Below are positions 1 through 6,240 of a stretch of DNA of 6,345 bases, in pieces (within the stretch, counting starts at the first letter, position 1; each line of letters begins with the position of its first letter). Location of the stretch: contig CAMCIX010000098.1 in the NCBI GenBank assembly GCA_945875045.1, positions 1 to 6,345 on the forward strand. The letters run 5' to 3'. The position numbers and the translations under genes are program-made. The notes beneath the pieces were generated by a model. It made no database searches, had not been told where the DNA came from, and saw only the letters and a list, made by a program, of their open reading frames with translations. This DNA comes from an uncultured Clostridia bacterium (GTDB taxonomy: Bacteria; Bacillota; Clostridia; Oscillospirales; Acutalibacteraceae).

Positions 1-46
1 TACACACTGCATATCGTCGGCAGCGTCAGATGTGTATAAGAGACAG
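1..46 (+). other. Illumina Nextera P5-side adapter (artefact)
   Basis: Positions 28-46 are the 19-base Tn5 mosaic end used in Nextera kits. Positions 14-27 are the Read 1 tail (TCGTCGGCAGCGTC). Positions 6-13 (ACTGCATA) sit where the i5 index belongs and match, from memory, index 506. Positions 1-5 (TACAC) are the end of the P5 oligo. This is library sequence, not genome. A GTG at position 32 inside it gives a false start whose first residues MYKRQ come from the adapter. Confidence 0.98.
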
Positions 47-2197
47 GCGGTAGACATTTTTGTAAAGCACGACGCGACCCTTTCCTTTTGGGGACATCTT
101 GTAAACGCCTTTAAAACCGGCTCCGAGCTTAAAAGCGGCGGCTTTTTGGGTGCGCTTATAGGTCAGCCGCTTTATCTCGCCTTCGGTAAGACGGGGGCGG
201 CGATAACCGTTATTCTGCTGATTTTTGTGTTTATTATGATTATAACGGGTACCACGCTTGTATCCCTTTTCAGAACTGTGGCAAGACCCGTAAAATCCAT
301 TTCCGCGCAGGCAGAGACCGCTTATCAGAACCGTATTGAGCGCGAGGCGGAGGAAAAAAGCGAAAAGCAGTTAAAGATATTAAAGGGCTTTAACGTGGAT
401 ATTCCCGTGGACGATATTCCCGAAAAGCGTAATATTAAAAAGGAATCGCTTGACGAAAAACAGCGCAAGGTTGTAGCCGCTTATTACGGCGGCGAGGTTG
501 AGAATGAAAAGCCCGCGCCCGAGAATAAGCCGAGCGGGGAGGAGCGCAAGGAGCAAACAGACGAACGAAACGAAATCGAAACCGCGCTGAAGGCGGCGAG
601 GGAGGAGGCTAAGACCGAGCAGCCGTCCGAGGAAACGAAAAAAATCGATTTCAAGGAGGAAACCGATAAATTCACCGAGCATCTTGAAAGGGAGAACGCG
701 GAAGAGGGAGAACACTATAAATTCCCTCCGCTCGGACTTTTAAAGGAGTCGAAGGCGCAGAACGCCGCCGCCCTTTCCGCCGAGCTTGACAACACCGCTA
801 CTCGTTTGGTCGAGACCCTAAGGAGCTTCGGGGTTGAAACGCGGATTGTGGAGATAAGCCGCGGTCCTACGGTTACCCGATATGAGCTTCAGCCCAGCGC
901 GGGAGTTAAGATAAGCAAGATAACAAACCTTGCGGACGATATAGCCCTTAACCTTGCAACGGCGGGAGTGCGTATTGAAGCGCCGATACCGAACAAGGCG
1001 GCGGTCGGTATTGAGGTGCCTAATAAGGCGAGCGCGGTGGTAGGCGTTCGCGGAATACTTGAATCGCCCGCCTTCACCTCTGCTAAAAGCAAGCTTACCG
1101 TGGCTTTGGGCCGCGATATAGGCGGCAACGCCGTGGTTACGGATATTGCAAAAATGCCCCACGGACTTATCGCGGGCGCTACCGGCTCGGGTAAATCGGT
1201 TTGCATAAACTCAATAATTATCAGTATTCTTTATAAGGCTGAGCCGGACGAGGTTAAGCTTTTAATGATTGACCCGAAGGTTGTTGAATTAGGCATCTAT
1301 AACGGTATTCCTCACCTGCTCGTCCCCGTCGTCACCGACCCGAGAAAGGCGTCGGGAGCCTTAGGCTGGGCGGTAAGCGAGATGGAAAAGCGCTACAAAA
1401 TGTTCGCCGACCGCGGAGTGCGCGACCTTGCGGGCTATAACCGTTTTGTCGAGCAGTTGGGCGACCCCGAGGTGCTCAAAATGCCCCATATAGTCATAAT
1501 TATCGACGAGCTTGCCGACCTTATGATGACCGCGCCAAACGAGGTGGAGGATTCTATAAACCGTATCGCGGCAAAGGCGCGCGCGGCGGGTATGCACCTT
1601 ATTATTGCTACCCAGCGTCCGTCGGTCGATGTTGTAACGGGCGTTATCAAGGCGAATATTCCGACAAGAATCGCTTTTGCGGTCTCTTCTCAGATAGACA
1701 GCCGTACCATTCTTGACTCTGCGGGAGCGGAAAAGCTTTTAGGGCGCGGCGATATGCTCTTTAGCCCCGTCGGCTCAAGCAAGCCCAACCGTATTCAGGG
1801 CTGCTTTGTAAGCGACGAGGAGGTTGAGGCGGTCGTTGATTACATAAAGGGCGACCATTCCGCGGATTATGACGACGACGTTATGGTTGAGATTGAACGT
1901 CAGGCGGCGGTTGAGAAAAAGCAGAAAACGGGACTTAAGGAGGACGGACCCGACGAGGACCCCATGCTTAACGACGCTATTAAGGTGGTTGTCGAAAACG
2001 GACAGGCTTCTACCTCGCTTTTACAGCGAAAGCTAAAGCTCGGCTACGCGAGAGCCGCGAGAATCGTCGACGAAATGGAACAGCGCGGGGTAGTAGGACC
2101 TTACGAGGGCTCAAAGCCGCGCAGGGTGCTTATTTCTATGGATCAGCTTATGGAGCGCGAGGCGGCGGGAGCAAATGCGGCAGATGAAGAAGAGTAA
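47..2197 (+). CDS. ftsK: DNA translocase FtsK/SpoIIIE, 5'-truncated
   Basis: Septal DNA translocase of the FtsK/SpoIIIE family, which pumps chromosomal DNA through the division or sporulation septum by ATP hydrolysis. The gene enters from the left edge, so the true start is missing. Residues are numbered from the first genuine codon at 47. One membrane helix remains at about 51-75; the earlier helices of the membrane domain lie outside. A charged, Glu/Lys-rich linker covers about 85-220. The motor follows: Walker A GATGSGKS at 377-384, Walker B IVIIIDE at 482-488 and the family motif ATQRPS at 521-526. The C-terminal winged-helix gamma domain, which reads orienting DNA motifs, is at about 639-700. 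Motor and gamma domain are intact. The stop is TAA and the gene overlaps the next one by 23 bases. FtsK and SpoIIIE roles cannot be separated from sequence alone. Confidence 0.96.
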   Translation, partial: AVDIFVKHDATLSFWGHLVNAFKTGSELKSGGFLGALIGQPLYLAFGKTGAAITVILLIFVFIMIITGTTLVSLFRTVARPVKSISAQAETAYQNRIEREAEEKSEKQLKILKGFNVDIPVDDIPEKRNIKKESLDEKQRKVVAAYYGGEVENEKPAPENKPSGEERKEQTDERNEIETALKAAREEAKTEQPSEETKKIDFKEETDKFTEHLERENAEEGEHYKFPPLGLLKESKAQNAAALSAELDNTATRLVETLRSFGVETRIVEISRGPTVTRYELQPSAGVKISKITNLADDIALNLATAGVRIEAPIPNKAAVGIEVPNKASAVVGVRGILESPAFTSAKSKLTVALGRDIGGNAVVTDIAKMPHGLIAGATGSGKSVCINSIIISILYKAEPDEVKLLMIDPKVVELGIYNGIPHLLVPVVTDPRKASGALGWAVSEMEKRYKMFADRGVRDLAGYNRFVEQLGDPEVLKMPHIVIIIDELADLMMTAPNEVEDSINRIAAKARAAGMHLIIATQRPSVDVVTGVIKANIPTRIAFAVSSQIDSRTILDSAGAEKLLGRGDMLFSPVGSSKPNRIQGCFVSDEEVEAVVDYIKGDHSADYDDDVMVEIERQAAVEKKQKTGLKEDGPDEDPMLNDAIKVVVENGQASTSLLQRKLKLGYARAARIVDEMEQRGVVGPYEGSKPRRVLISMDQLMEREAAGANAADEEE

Positions 2198-3089
2198 AAA
2201 CAAAAAGCCTAAATACATAGCGGCGGCGGCTTTGCTTGCCGTCGCTGTTTTCATAACCGCCTTTTCGCGCGGCGTTTTCGGCAAACGGTTACAAAAGGTA
2301 TTTAATCCCGCCGCGGCGTTTGATACCTCGGTCGATTTCGTGAAAATTACCGACGTAGGCGAGGCGGACAGTATTTTGATTTACTCGGACGGCTGTTCGG
2401 CGGTTATTGATGTCGGCACCGAGAACAGCGTCCCCAATATTTTAGATGACCTTGATTCAGCGCGGATAAAGGACATTGACGCGCTTATAGTTACGCATCT
2501 TCACACCGACCACGCGGGAGGACTGCCAGAGCTTGCCAAGCGCCGGGAGATAGATAATCTTATAATTCCCGAGCTTGAAAGCTCCGCCGAGGCGGCACAG
2601 CTTGTGAAAACCGCAAAGCGTACCGTGACCGCAAAGGGAGGAAACGTTTACACCGCCGTTCAGGGAATGAATTTTGAAATCGGTGAGTTTACCGTCACCG
2701 TGCTTGCGTATTATGACGATATGCGGGACGAGAACAATAAATCCGTGATAGTTATGGCGGAAATTGACGGGATAAAGTTTCTTTTTACGGGCGACGCGGA
2801 GGCTAAAACCGAAAAGGCGCTGATTGACGAGGGGCTTAACATTGACTGCGACGTTTTAAAGGTCGCTCACCACGGTAGCTCATCTTCAAGCTCGCAAAGC
2901 TTTTTAAAGGCGGCGACACCAAAGTATGCCGCAATATCTGTGGGCGCAAACAACATTTATTCCCACCCGACCGAATCTGTTATTTCCGCGCTCGAAAACT
3001 GCGGCGCGCAGATTTTAAGAACCGATACCGACGGCGACATAACATTTTATGTTGAAAACGGGGAAATAAGAACGGTTACCGAAAAATAG
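2175..3089 (+). CDS. Membrane-anchored ComEC-like metallo-beta-lactamase-fold hydrolase
   Basis: A 304-residue protein with a basic N-terminus and one hydrophobic segment at about 15-30, so probably membrane-anchored with the enzyme domain outside. The rest resembles the detached C-terminal hydrolase domain of ComEC/Rec2. It has [10 protein letters not shown] at 60-69 (ComEC proteins usually have GQGD here), the metal-binding [10 protein letters not shown] at 107-116, TGDAE at 205-209, AHHGS at 231-235 and YSHPT at 262-266. All metal ligands expected for a two-metal site appear present. There is no ComEC channel domain, so DNA uptake should not be assumed; a secreted nuclease or phosphodiesterase is the more cautious guess. 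Start choice is open: ATG 2175 lies 3 bases after GGGAG (2167-2171), and ATG 2184 lies 12 bases after it and begins MKKSKNKK. The overlap with ftsK implies translational coupling. Confidence 0.9.
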   Translation: MRQMKKSKNKKPKYIAAAALLAVAVFITAFSRGVFGKRLQKVFNPAAAFDTSVDFVKITDVGEADSILIYSDGCSAVIDVGTENSVPNILDDLDSARIKDIDALIVTHLHTDHAGGLPELAKRREIDNLIIPELESSAEAAQLVKTAKRTVTAKGGNVYTAVQGMNFEIGEFTVTVLAYYDDMRDENNKSVIVMAEIDGIKFLFTGDAEAKTEKALIDEGLNIDCDVLKVAHHGSSSSSSQSFLKAATPKYAAISVGANNIYSHPTESVISALENCGAQILRTDTDGDITFYVENGEIRTVTEK

Positions 3090-3104
3090 GGGGGGAGAAC
3101 AGCT

Positions 3105-3749
3105 ATGAAAGCAGTAAGGGTAACGGCAATTATTTTGGTGGCGGCGATTTTGGCGGTATTATCGGGCTGTCAGAAATTATCGTCCGCAGATACCGTAAGG
3201 TTTACTGCGGACGGAAATCTCCATTATAACGGAAGGGTATATGTTAATTCTGGAAGGAAGTACTACGCGGATACAGACAATAAGGACTGTGTGAAAATCG
3301 CCGTAAGACCTTACGGATTTTTTTACCTGTTAGGCGCGGTTACGGTTTTCTACGGCAACGACGCGGAAAATCCGGAATATATTTCTCCGTCTCGCGGACA
3401 TGACCTTTATGTCCGCGAGGATTTAAAAATAGATTTCGATTCACTCCTTACAATACAGGACACCGAGGAGGTCTACAGCTTCAGGATAAGCGACATAATA
3501 ACGGGTGAAAGTCTGGATTTGGAAAGCTATGTCCGCTGCGCCAACAGCTTTGAGGAGGTATGTGATTTTAACGCTTGGATAGAGCCTGACAATTTTGCTT
3601 ATATGTGGATTTTTATCTTAAAGAAGGACGGCAACTATTATTTGCAGGACAGCGATGAATCGGATCTGTATTTAATCAAGGACGGCTTTGAAACGGAGTT
3701 AGAGAGGCTTGGACTTATCGGAAGAAGCGAAAGGTTAGTTACACCTTGA
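3105..3749 (+). CDS. Putative lipoprotein of unknown function
   Basis: A 214-residue protein that I cannot place in a family. The N-terminus is a lipoprotein signal: basic start (MKAVR), hydrophobic stretch at about 7-19, and lipobox LSGC at 19-22 with Cys22 as the lipidated residue. The mature part (about 193 residues) is rich in Tyr, Asp and Glu, has no further membrane segment and no recognised catalytic motif, and looks like a small extracellular beta-rich domain. The start is well supported: GGGGGAG at 3091-3097 lies 7 bases before the ATG. It begins 15 bases after the hydrolase stop, so it is probably the last gene of the ftsK operon, which is then closed by hairpins. The annotation as lipoprotein is firm; the role is unknown. 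Confidence 0.85.
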   Translation: MKAVRVTAIILVAAILAVLSGCQKLSSADTVRFTADGNLHYNGRVYVNSGRKYYADTDNKDCVKIAVRPYGFFYLLGAVTVFYGNDAENPEYISPSRGHDLYVREDLKIDFDSLLTIQDTEEVYSFRISDIITGESLDLESYVRCANSFEEVCDFNAWIEPDNFAYMWIFILKKDGNYYLQDSDESDLYLIKDGFETELERLGLIGRSERLVTP

Positions 3750-3761
3750 TAATAGCCGAAT

Positions 3762-3804
3762 GAACGCCGCTTAACCTTTTTTGGTACGGCGGCGTTTATT
3801 ATAA
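3762..3804 (+). terminator. Rho-independent terminator after the lipoprotein gene
   Basis: AACGCCGC (3763-3770) pairs perfectly with GCGGCGTT (3789-3796), with a G-T pair possible outside and an 18-base loop. It is followed on the plus strand by TATTATAATATTAT, a U-rich but interrupted tract. It begins 12 bases after the lipoprotein stop. On the minus strand no T-run follows, so it serves mainly the plus-strand operon. Confidence 0.7.
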
Positions 3805-3830
3805 TATTATCTGCAAGTTCCAAGTATGGA

Positions 3831-3857
3831 AGACGGTCTAATTACCGTCTTTTATTT
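3831..3857 (+). terminator. Second terminator hairpin, overlapping the 3' end of the deacetylase remnant
   Basis: AGACGGT (3831-3837) pairs with ACCGTCT (3844-3850) over a 6-base loop, followed on the plus strand by TTTATTTT. The loop contains the minus-strand TAG stop of the deacetylase remnant (3838-3840). It could back up the first terminator and help separate the converging transcription units. Confidence 0.6.
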
Positions 3858-4101
3858 TGCACTGCTTACCCGTATGGTCGATCGTGTAGTTTTCTTTAAG
3901 TATCAGATCGCTTATAAATACAAACTCATACCCGTCGTCTTTAAGGCATTTAAGAATTGTGGGTAAAGCCTCGGGCGTGTGGTCGGCGTCGTTGTGGAAC
4001 AGCACTATCGACCCGGGGCAGACCTTAGAGGTCACCCGCTTGCAAATGCTCTCCGACGTCGCGCTGTCCTTCCAGTCGAGACTGTCAACATACGAAACAA
4101 A
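3838..4101 (-). pseudogene. Polysaccharide deacetylase (PdaB-like, NodB homology), C-terminal fragment
   Basis: The minus strand encodes the end of a sporulation-type polysaccharide deacetylase, an enzyme class that removes acetyl groups from peptidoglycan sugars. Read in its own direction it gives VDSLDWKD (4066-4089), then GSIVLFHND, the HTPEALPTIL segment and YEFVFISDLI, and ends with KENYTIDHTGKQ. These are the last conserved blocks of the NodB domain plus the tail. The catalytic Asp and the metal-binding His-x-x-x-His motif, which lie further upstream in such enzymes, are absent. The frame stays open upstream to a TGA at 4159-4161, but beyond about 4100 it is AT-rich and no longer looks like the family. 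There is no plausible start: a GTG at 4033-4035 falls inside the conserved domain. I read this as a gene cut by the mobile element. The exact break lies somewhere between about 4087 and 4135. Confidence 0.8.
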
Positions 4102-4135
4102 AGTAATATAATATTTTTTTGTTGTTTCCCCCTCT

Positions 4136-4156
4136 AGAGCGGACTTTGTCCGCTCT
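4136..4156. repeat. Perfect 9-bp hairpin near the element's left edge
   Basis: AGAGCGGAC (4136-4144) and GTCCGCTCT (4148-4156) form a perfect inverted repeat with a TTT loop, directly overlapping a CTCTAGAG palindrome (4132-4139). Neither strand has a T-run right after it, so it is a poor terminator. Its place about 30-50 bases from the host junction suggests an end structure or recognition site, which is inference. Confidence 0.6.
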
Positions 4157-4299
4157 ATTCACCCCTTTCGTTCTTTATCCCCAAAGAACCAAGGGTTTGA
4201 AACTTCGCTTGATGCTCGTTTCAAAAGGTTTATGTTATTATTTTTACTGTGTTTTATGTTATGCTCAATCTTCGATTTAATTTTTAAAAGTGCAAACGG

Positions 4300-4324
4300 G
4301 AGCAGAGCAGAGTGGAGTGAAGCA
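4300..4324 (+). repeat. Degenerate pentanucleotide repeat
   Basis: Five units of five bases run in tandem: GAGCA, GAGCA, GAGTG, GAGTG, AAGCA. Such short arrays can act as protein-binding iterons, but five imperfect copies are too few to claim that. It lies directly before the 4331-4365 hairpin. Confidence 0.45.
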
Positions 4325-4330
4325 GATGAC

Positions 4331-4365
4331 AGAGTTTCCCCTTGCAAAAAGCAAGGAAAAACTCT
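4331..4365. repeat. Long imperfect hairpin
   Basis: AGAGTTT (4331-4337) pairs with AAACTCT (4359-4365), and CCTTGC (4340-4345) pairs with GCAAGG (4351-4356) around an AAAAA loop. A 2x2 internal loop separates the two helices. Total 13 base pairs. No T-run follows on either strand, so it is more likely a DNA or RNA structural element than a terminator. Confidence 0.6.
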
Positions 4366-4700
4366 AATTAGTGAAACGGTGTGCTTTCGCTTTCGTTCCG
4401 TTCGCATTGTGGTTTAAGAGTTAGGTTTTTTCATTGCCTACTATTGCAACCCTTTCGGGAAATCTCACTCCGCCCTTGATTTTATACAATAGTTCCTTTT
4501 TCAGAGTTTCCACCCGCACAGTTCTCTTTTTTTATATGGTGATTTACTGACAACCTTTCCCATTGACGACAATTTGAGAAACCACACTCAAACCGCCGAG
4601 GCGATTTATTACTTATGCTCGCCCACACACGAATTATTTTAGGGTGCTTATCGGGGTTATGCACCACCAAACCTTATAGGGTTCGGGTTTTCCTTTATTA

Positions 4701-4730
4701 AATTGTATCTTAAATATGAGTGATACAATT
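4701..4730. repeat. Inverted repeat carrying TTGTATC/GATACAA boxes
   Basis: AATTGTATC (4701-4709) and GATACAATT (4722-4730) are perfect 9-base arms with a 12-base spacer. The same heptamer pair recurs as a near-continuous palindrome at 4834-4850, just before the relaxase gene. Four copies in two inverted pairs look like binding sites for one protein, for example the relaxase itself or a repressor. Confidence 0.6.
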
Positions 4731-4758
4731 CAAAATCGAGGAAAACTTTGCCTCGCAG

Positions 4759-4792
4759 AGCACGGGGTTTGATTTCAAACCCATAACGTGCT
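4759..4792. repeat. Two-part hairpin
   Basis: AGCACG (4759-4764) pairs with CGTGCT (4787-4792), and GGGTTTG (4765-4771) pairs with CAAACCC (4776-4782) around an ATTT loop. The bases ATAA (4783-4786) bulge out on one side. It is the strongest helix of the gene-free region and is preceded by a smaller hairpin at 4737-4755. Confidence 0.6.
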
Positions 4793-4833
4793 ACAAGTTC
4801 CCGAAAAACTTTTTTATTTATCATACTGAAAAT

Positions 4834-4866
4834 AGATACAAATTGTATCTGGTTTTAGTGTGTGTA
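4834..4866 (+). other. Candidate origin of transfer (oriT) for the MobV-type relaxase
   Basis: A palindrome with 8-base arms and a single central base (AGATACAA, A, TTGTATCT; 4834-4850) is followed six bases later by TAGTGTG (4856-4862) and then TGTAA. From memory, MobV/Pre relaxases such as that of pMV158 nick after a conserved TAGTGTG next to inverted repeats just upstream of the mob gene. Here the motif is about 55 bases before the relaxase ATG, on the same strand. Bases after TAGTGTG differ from the TTA I recall. No clear promoter stands out between the motif and the gene, so the promoter may overlap this site. Confidence 0.5.
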
Positions 4867-4916
4867 AATGAATAAAATCTATATAGGTTAAAAAGTTATG
4901 AGGGAGGTTGTCGCGT

Positions 4917-5735
4917 ATGGCACATTATGAGAAATTCAGCAAACAAGGTTTGGGACATATATTTTTACACTTTCGTAGAGGTTATACAATAGATAAGAAC
5001 GGACAAAAAATATATGCGAATTTCGGCAACAAGGAAATAGACACAAGCAAATCGCACTTAAACTATAACTTGAATATGAACGAGAACGGAGTGCCTTATA
5101 ATCAACAAAAGCAGTTTGAGAGAATTATGCAAGGCAAGACCTTGCCGGAGGGTTATACACTTACTGTAAATAACCGCAAGGACTTGAAAGTGTTGTGCAG
5201 TTGGGTTGTGTCTTTACCTGATGATGTGCAACCAGATGATGAGGATAAATTCTTTAAGGCTGTATATAACCATTTAAAAGTGAAATATCCTCATTGTGTA
5301 TCGGCCTTTGTCCATAAGGATGAAAGCATTAAGGGTAAAAATCATATCCATTTTGCATTTGTGCCAATTTTCTATGATGCTAAAAAAGATATACACAAAA
5401 TATCTGCAAACGAACTTGTGAATCGCAACGAGTTAAAAACCTTTCACAATGACTTAAGCAAGGCGGTGGAATCTGCTCTCGGTTATCCAGTTTCCATTAT
5501 GACTGGTGAAAGTGAACTCCACAGAGAACAAGGTTTACGAGGTAGTGTTGATATTTTGAAATATAAGGCACAGAAAATGCTTGAGGAATATGTAAGCTTA
5601 AAAGAAAAATTCAAAGGCAGTGGTTTGAAACTCTCGGCTGATATGGCAAAGTTCATTGTTGAAAGCGGTCAAAAGGAACGATTTGCAGAGTATCAAAGAT
5701 TAAAAGATGAAATCAATAAAAATCTGGAAAGGTAG
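4917..5735 (+). CDS. mobV: MobV/Pre-type relaxase (Mob_Pre family), short form
   Basis: A 272-residue relaxase, which nicks the element at oriT and pilots the single strand into a recipient. The motifs fit the Mob_Pre family. They are SKSHLNYNL at 44-52, the metal-binding region FVHKDESIKGKNHIHFAFVP at 131-150 with two paired histidines (143, 145), and, near the N-terminus, FLHFRRG with His18. His18 sits where MobM of pMV158 has its catalytic histidine, by my alignment from memory. Compared with usual family sizes (about 400-500 residues) it is short: the nuclease domain is followed by only about 70 helical, Lys/Glu-rich residues. The start is ATG 4917, 9 bases after AGGGAGG (4901-4907); a TTG at 4908 directly abuts that site and is unlikely. 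An in-frame TAG ends it. It relies on a helper conjugative element for transfer. Confidence 0.88.
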   Translation: MAHYEKFSKQGLGHIFLHFRRGYTIDKNGQKIYANFGNKEIDTSKSHLNYNLNMNENGVPYNQQKQFERIMQGKTLPEGYTLTVNNRKDLKVLCSWVVSLPDDVQPDDEDKFFKAVYNHLKVKYPHCVSAFVHKDESIKGKNHIHFAFVPIFYDAKKDIHKISANELVNRNELKTFHNDLSKAVESALGYPVSIMTGESELHREQGLRGSVDILKYKAQKMLEEYVSLKEKFKGSGLKLSADMAKFIVESGQKERFAEYQRLKDEINKNLER

Positions 5736-5744
5736 GTTTTATGT

Positions 5745-5975
5745 ATGGAAATATTAGATATTAAAGAATTTGAGGACTTGTTATCATTACAGGCGGAAAG
5801 GTCAAGACAGTTTGAAGAAACCGCACCGCCACCCCCACCAAAACAAACACTCCAAAAATATCTGGAACAAAAAAGTAATGAAGAACTGCAACGAGCAACA
5901 GAAAAACATTACAAACAAGAGGAATTACCAGAAGATTATTTTTTTAGTGCTTTGGGGGAAATAGTTTTGATGTAA
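5745..5975 (+). CDS. Small hypothetical protein, in frame after the relaxase stop
   Basis: A 76-residue acidic and Gln/Glu/Lys-rich protein that I do not recognise. It has a PPPPP run at 28-32, flanked by charged helical stretches, and no membrane segment or signal peptide. It starts 9 bases after the relaxase TAG, preceded by AGGTAGG (5730-5736) at 8 bases, so it can be translated on its own from the relaxase mRNA. It lies in the same frame as the relaxase: TAG, then three sense codons, then this ATG. It may therefore be a separate accessory protein, or the detached C-terminus of an originally longer relaxase. A strong terminator follows within 10 bases, making this the last gene of the mob unit. 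Confidence 0.65.
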   Translation: MEILDIKEFEDLLSLQAERSRQFEETAPPPPPKQTLQKYLEQKSNEELQRATEKHYKQEELPEDYFFSALGEIVLM

Positions 5976-5983
5976 TATTGAGC

Positions 5984-6018
5984 AAAACGGTATGAGGAGA
6001 TTTTCTCGTACCGTTTTT
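5984..6018 (+). terminator. Strong rho-independent terminator closing the mob unit
   Basis: A 13-base-pair stem, 5984-5996 with 6005-6017, containing AAAACGGTA against TACCGTTTT plus a GAG/CTC inner part (one T-G pair). An 8-base loop closes it and TTTTT runs through the end of the 3' arm. It separates the relaxase unit from the promoter at 6030. Confidence 0.88.
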
Positions 6019-6029
6019 GTCTGTAAGGC

Positions 6030-6058
6030 TTTACAAACAAAATCAAAAGTGATATAAT
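6030..6058 (+). promoter_or_regulatory. Near-consensus sigma-A promoter for the leader/cargo unit
   Basis: -35 TTTACA (6030-6035), a spacer of exactly 17 bases, and -10 TATAAT (6053-6058). Transcription should begin near 6065, giving a leader of about 230 bases before the ATG at 6293. A near-perfect promoter followed by terminator-like hairpins points to control after initiation. Confidence 0.85.
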
Positions 6059-6127
6059 ATATCCACTACATAATCTAAAACAAACTGAATACGGAAGTCA
6101 TCTTTAATGCAAGGGGTTATTATATCA
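6050..6127. repeat. Inverted repeat spanning the -10 box
   Basis: TGATATAATA (6050-6059), which contains the -10 box, is repeated inverted and perfectly as TATTATATCA (6118-6127). The similarity extends outward on both sides through A-rich/T-rich flanks (roughly 6033-6049 and 6128-6139) with small gaps. It could be a paired operator or a duplicated promoter piece in reverse. The copy at 6118 has no good -35 on the minus strand. Confidence 0.5.
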
Positions 6128-6142
6128 TTTTGTGTTTGTTAG
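6107..6142 (+). CDS. Putative 11-residue leader peptide
   Basis: A short frame MQGVIISFCVC followed by TAG, about 40 bases into the predicted transcript. GGAAG (6093-6097) lies 9 bases before the ATG, a workable ribosome binding site. Ribosome stalling on such a peptide is a known way of controlling downstream hairpins in antibiotic-inducible genes. Here the link is inferred from position only. Confidence 0.4.
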   Translation: MQGVIISFCVC

Positions 6143-6155
6143 GAATGAATTTGAT

Positions 6156-6240
6156 AAAAATGCAAATTCCGCCTAATAGACACAGAAGATATTTCTTGTT
6201 TGTTTTGAATTGTGTAGCAACAATAGGAGTTTGCATTTTT
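6156..6240 (+). promoter_or_regulatory. Large leader stem-loop (attenuator-like)
   Basis: Positions 6156-6170 pair with 6226-6240 in a 15-base-pair stem with one G-T pair: AAAAATGCAAATTCC against GGAGTTTGCATTTTT. The 55-base loop holds a smaller pair, ACACA (6180-6184) with TGTGT (6211-6215). The 3' arm ends in a T-run, so the helix could stop transcription or switch with an alternative fold. It lies between the promoter and the cut-off gene. Confidence 0.6.

Larger units (their letters stand above)
4159..4833. other. Gene-free, hairpin-rich region of the mobile element
   Basis: No reading frame here has a good ribosome binding site, family resemblance or codon use like that of the neighbouring genes. 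Instead inverted repeats follow one another: 4196-4203/4218-4225 (TTTGAAAC), 4331-4365, 4440-4446/4487-4493 (ACTATTG), 4573-4578/4587-4592 (TTTGAG), 4594-4603 (CGCCGAGGCG), 4643-4647/4661-4665 (GGTGC), 4670-4683, 4701-4730, 4737-4741/4751-4755 (CGAGG), 4759-4792, and 4795-4799/4807-4811. This density fits a transfer or replication region, or a large structured RNA. I recognise no named RNA class in it. Confidence 0.5.

Noticed and set aside
32..46. GTG at 32 as the start of the translocase
   Set aside because: It lies inside the Nextera mosaic end; the codons before 47 are adapter.
380..1650. Several minus-strand open frames within the translocase
   Set aside because: They overlap a gene with clear family motifs, have no family features of their own, and arise from its codon bias.
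3638..3823. Minus-strand frame of 61 codons over the end of the lipoprotein gene
   Set aside because: It crosses the terminator hairpin, overlaps a well-supported gene and lacks a recognisable product.
4159..4407. Minus-strand 82-codon frame (and plus-strand 4232-4417 opposite it)
   Set aside because: The two overlap head-on, both cross hairpins and a simple repeat, and neither has a convincing ribosome binding site or domain. I treat the area as non-coding.
4482..4670. Minus-strand 62-codon frame
   Set aside because: Composition looks random, it runs over several inverted repeats, and no family is recognisable.
4908..4916. TTG 4908 as the relaxase start
   Set aside because: It directly abuts the AGGGAGG ribosome binding site, leaving no spacer; ATG 4917 has a 9-base spacer.
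5770..5964. 64-codon frame overlapping the small protein gene
   Set aside because: It lies in another frame of the 5745-5975 gene without its own ribosome binding site.
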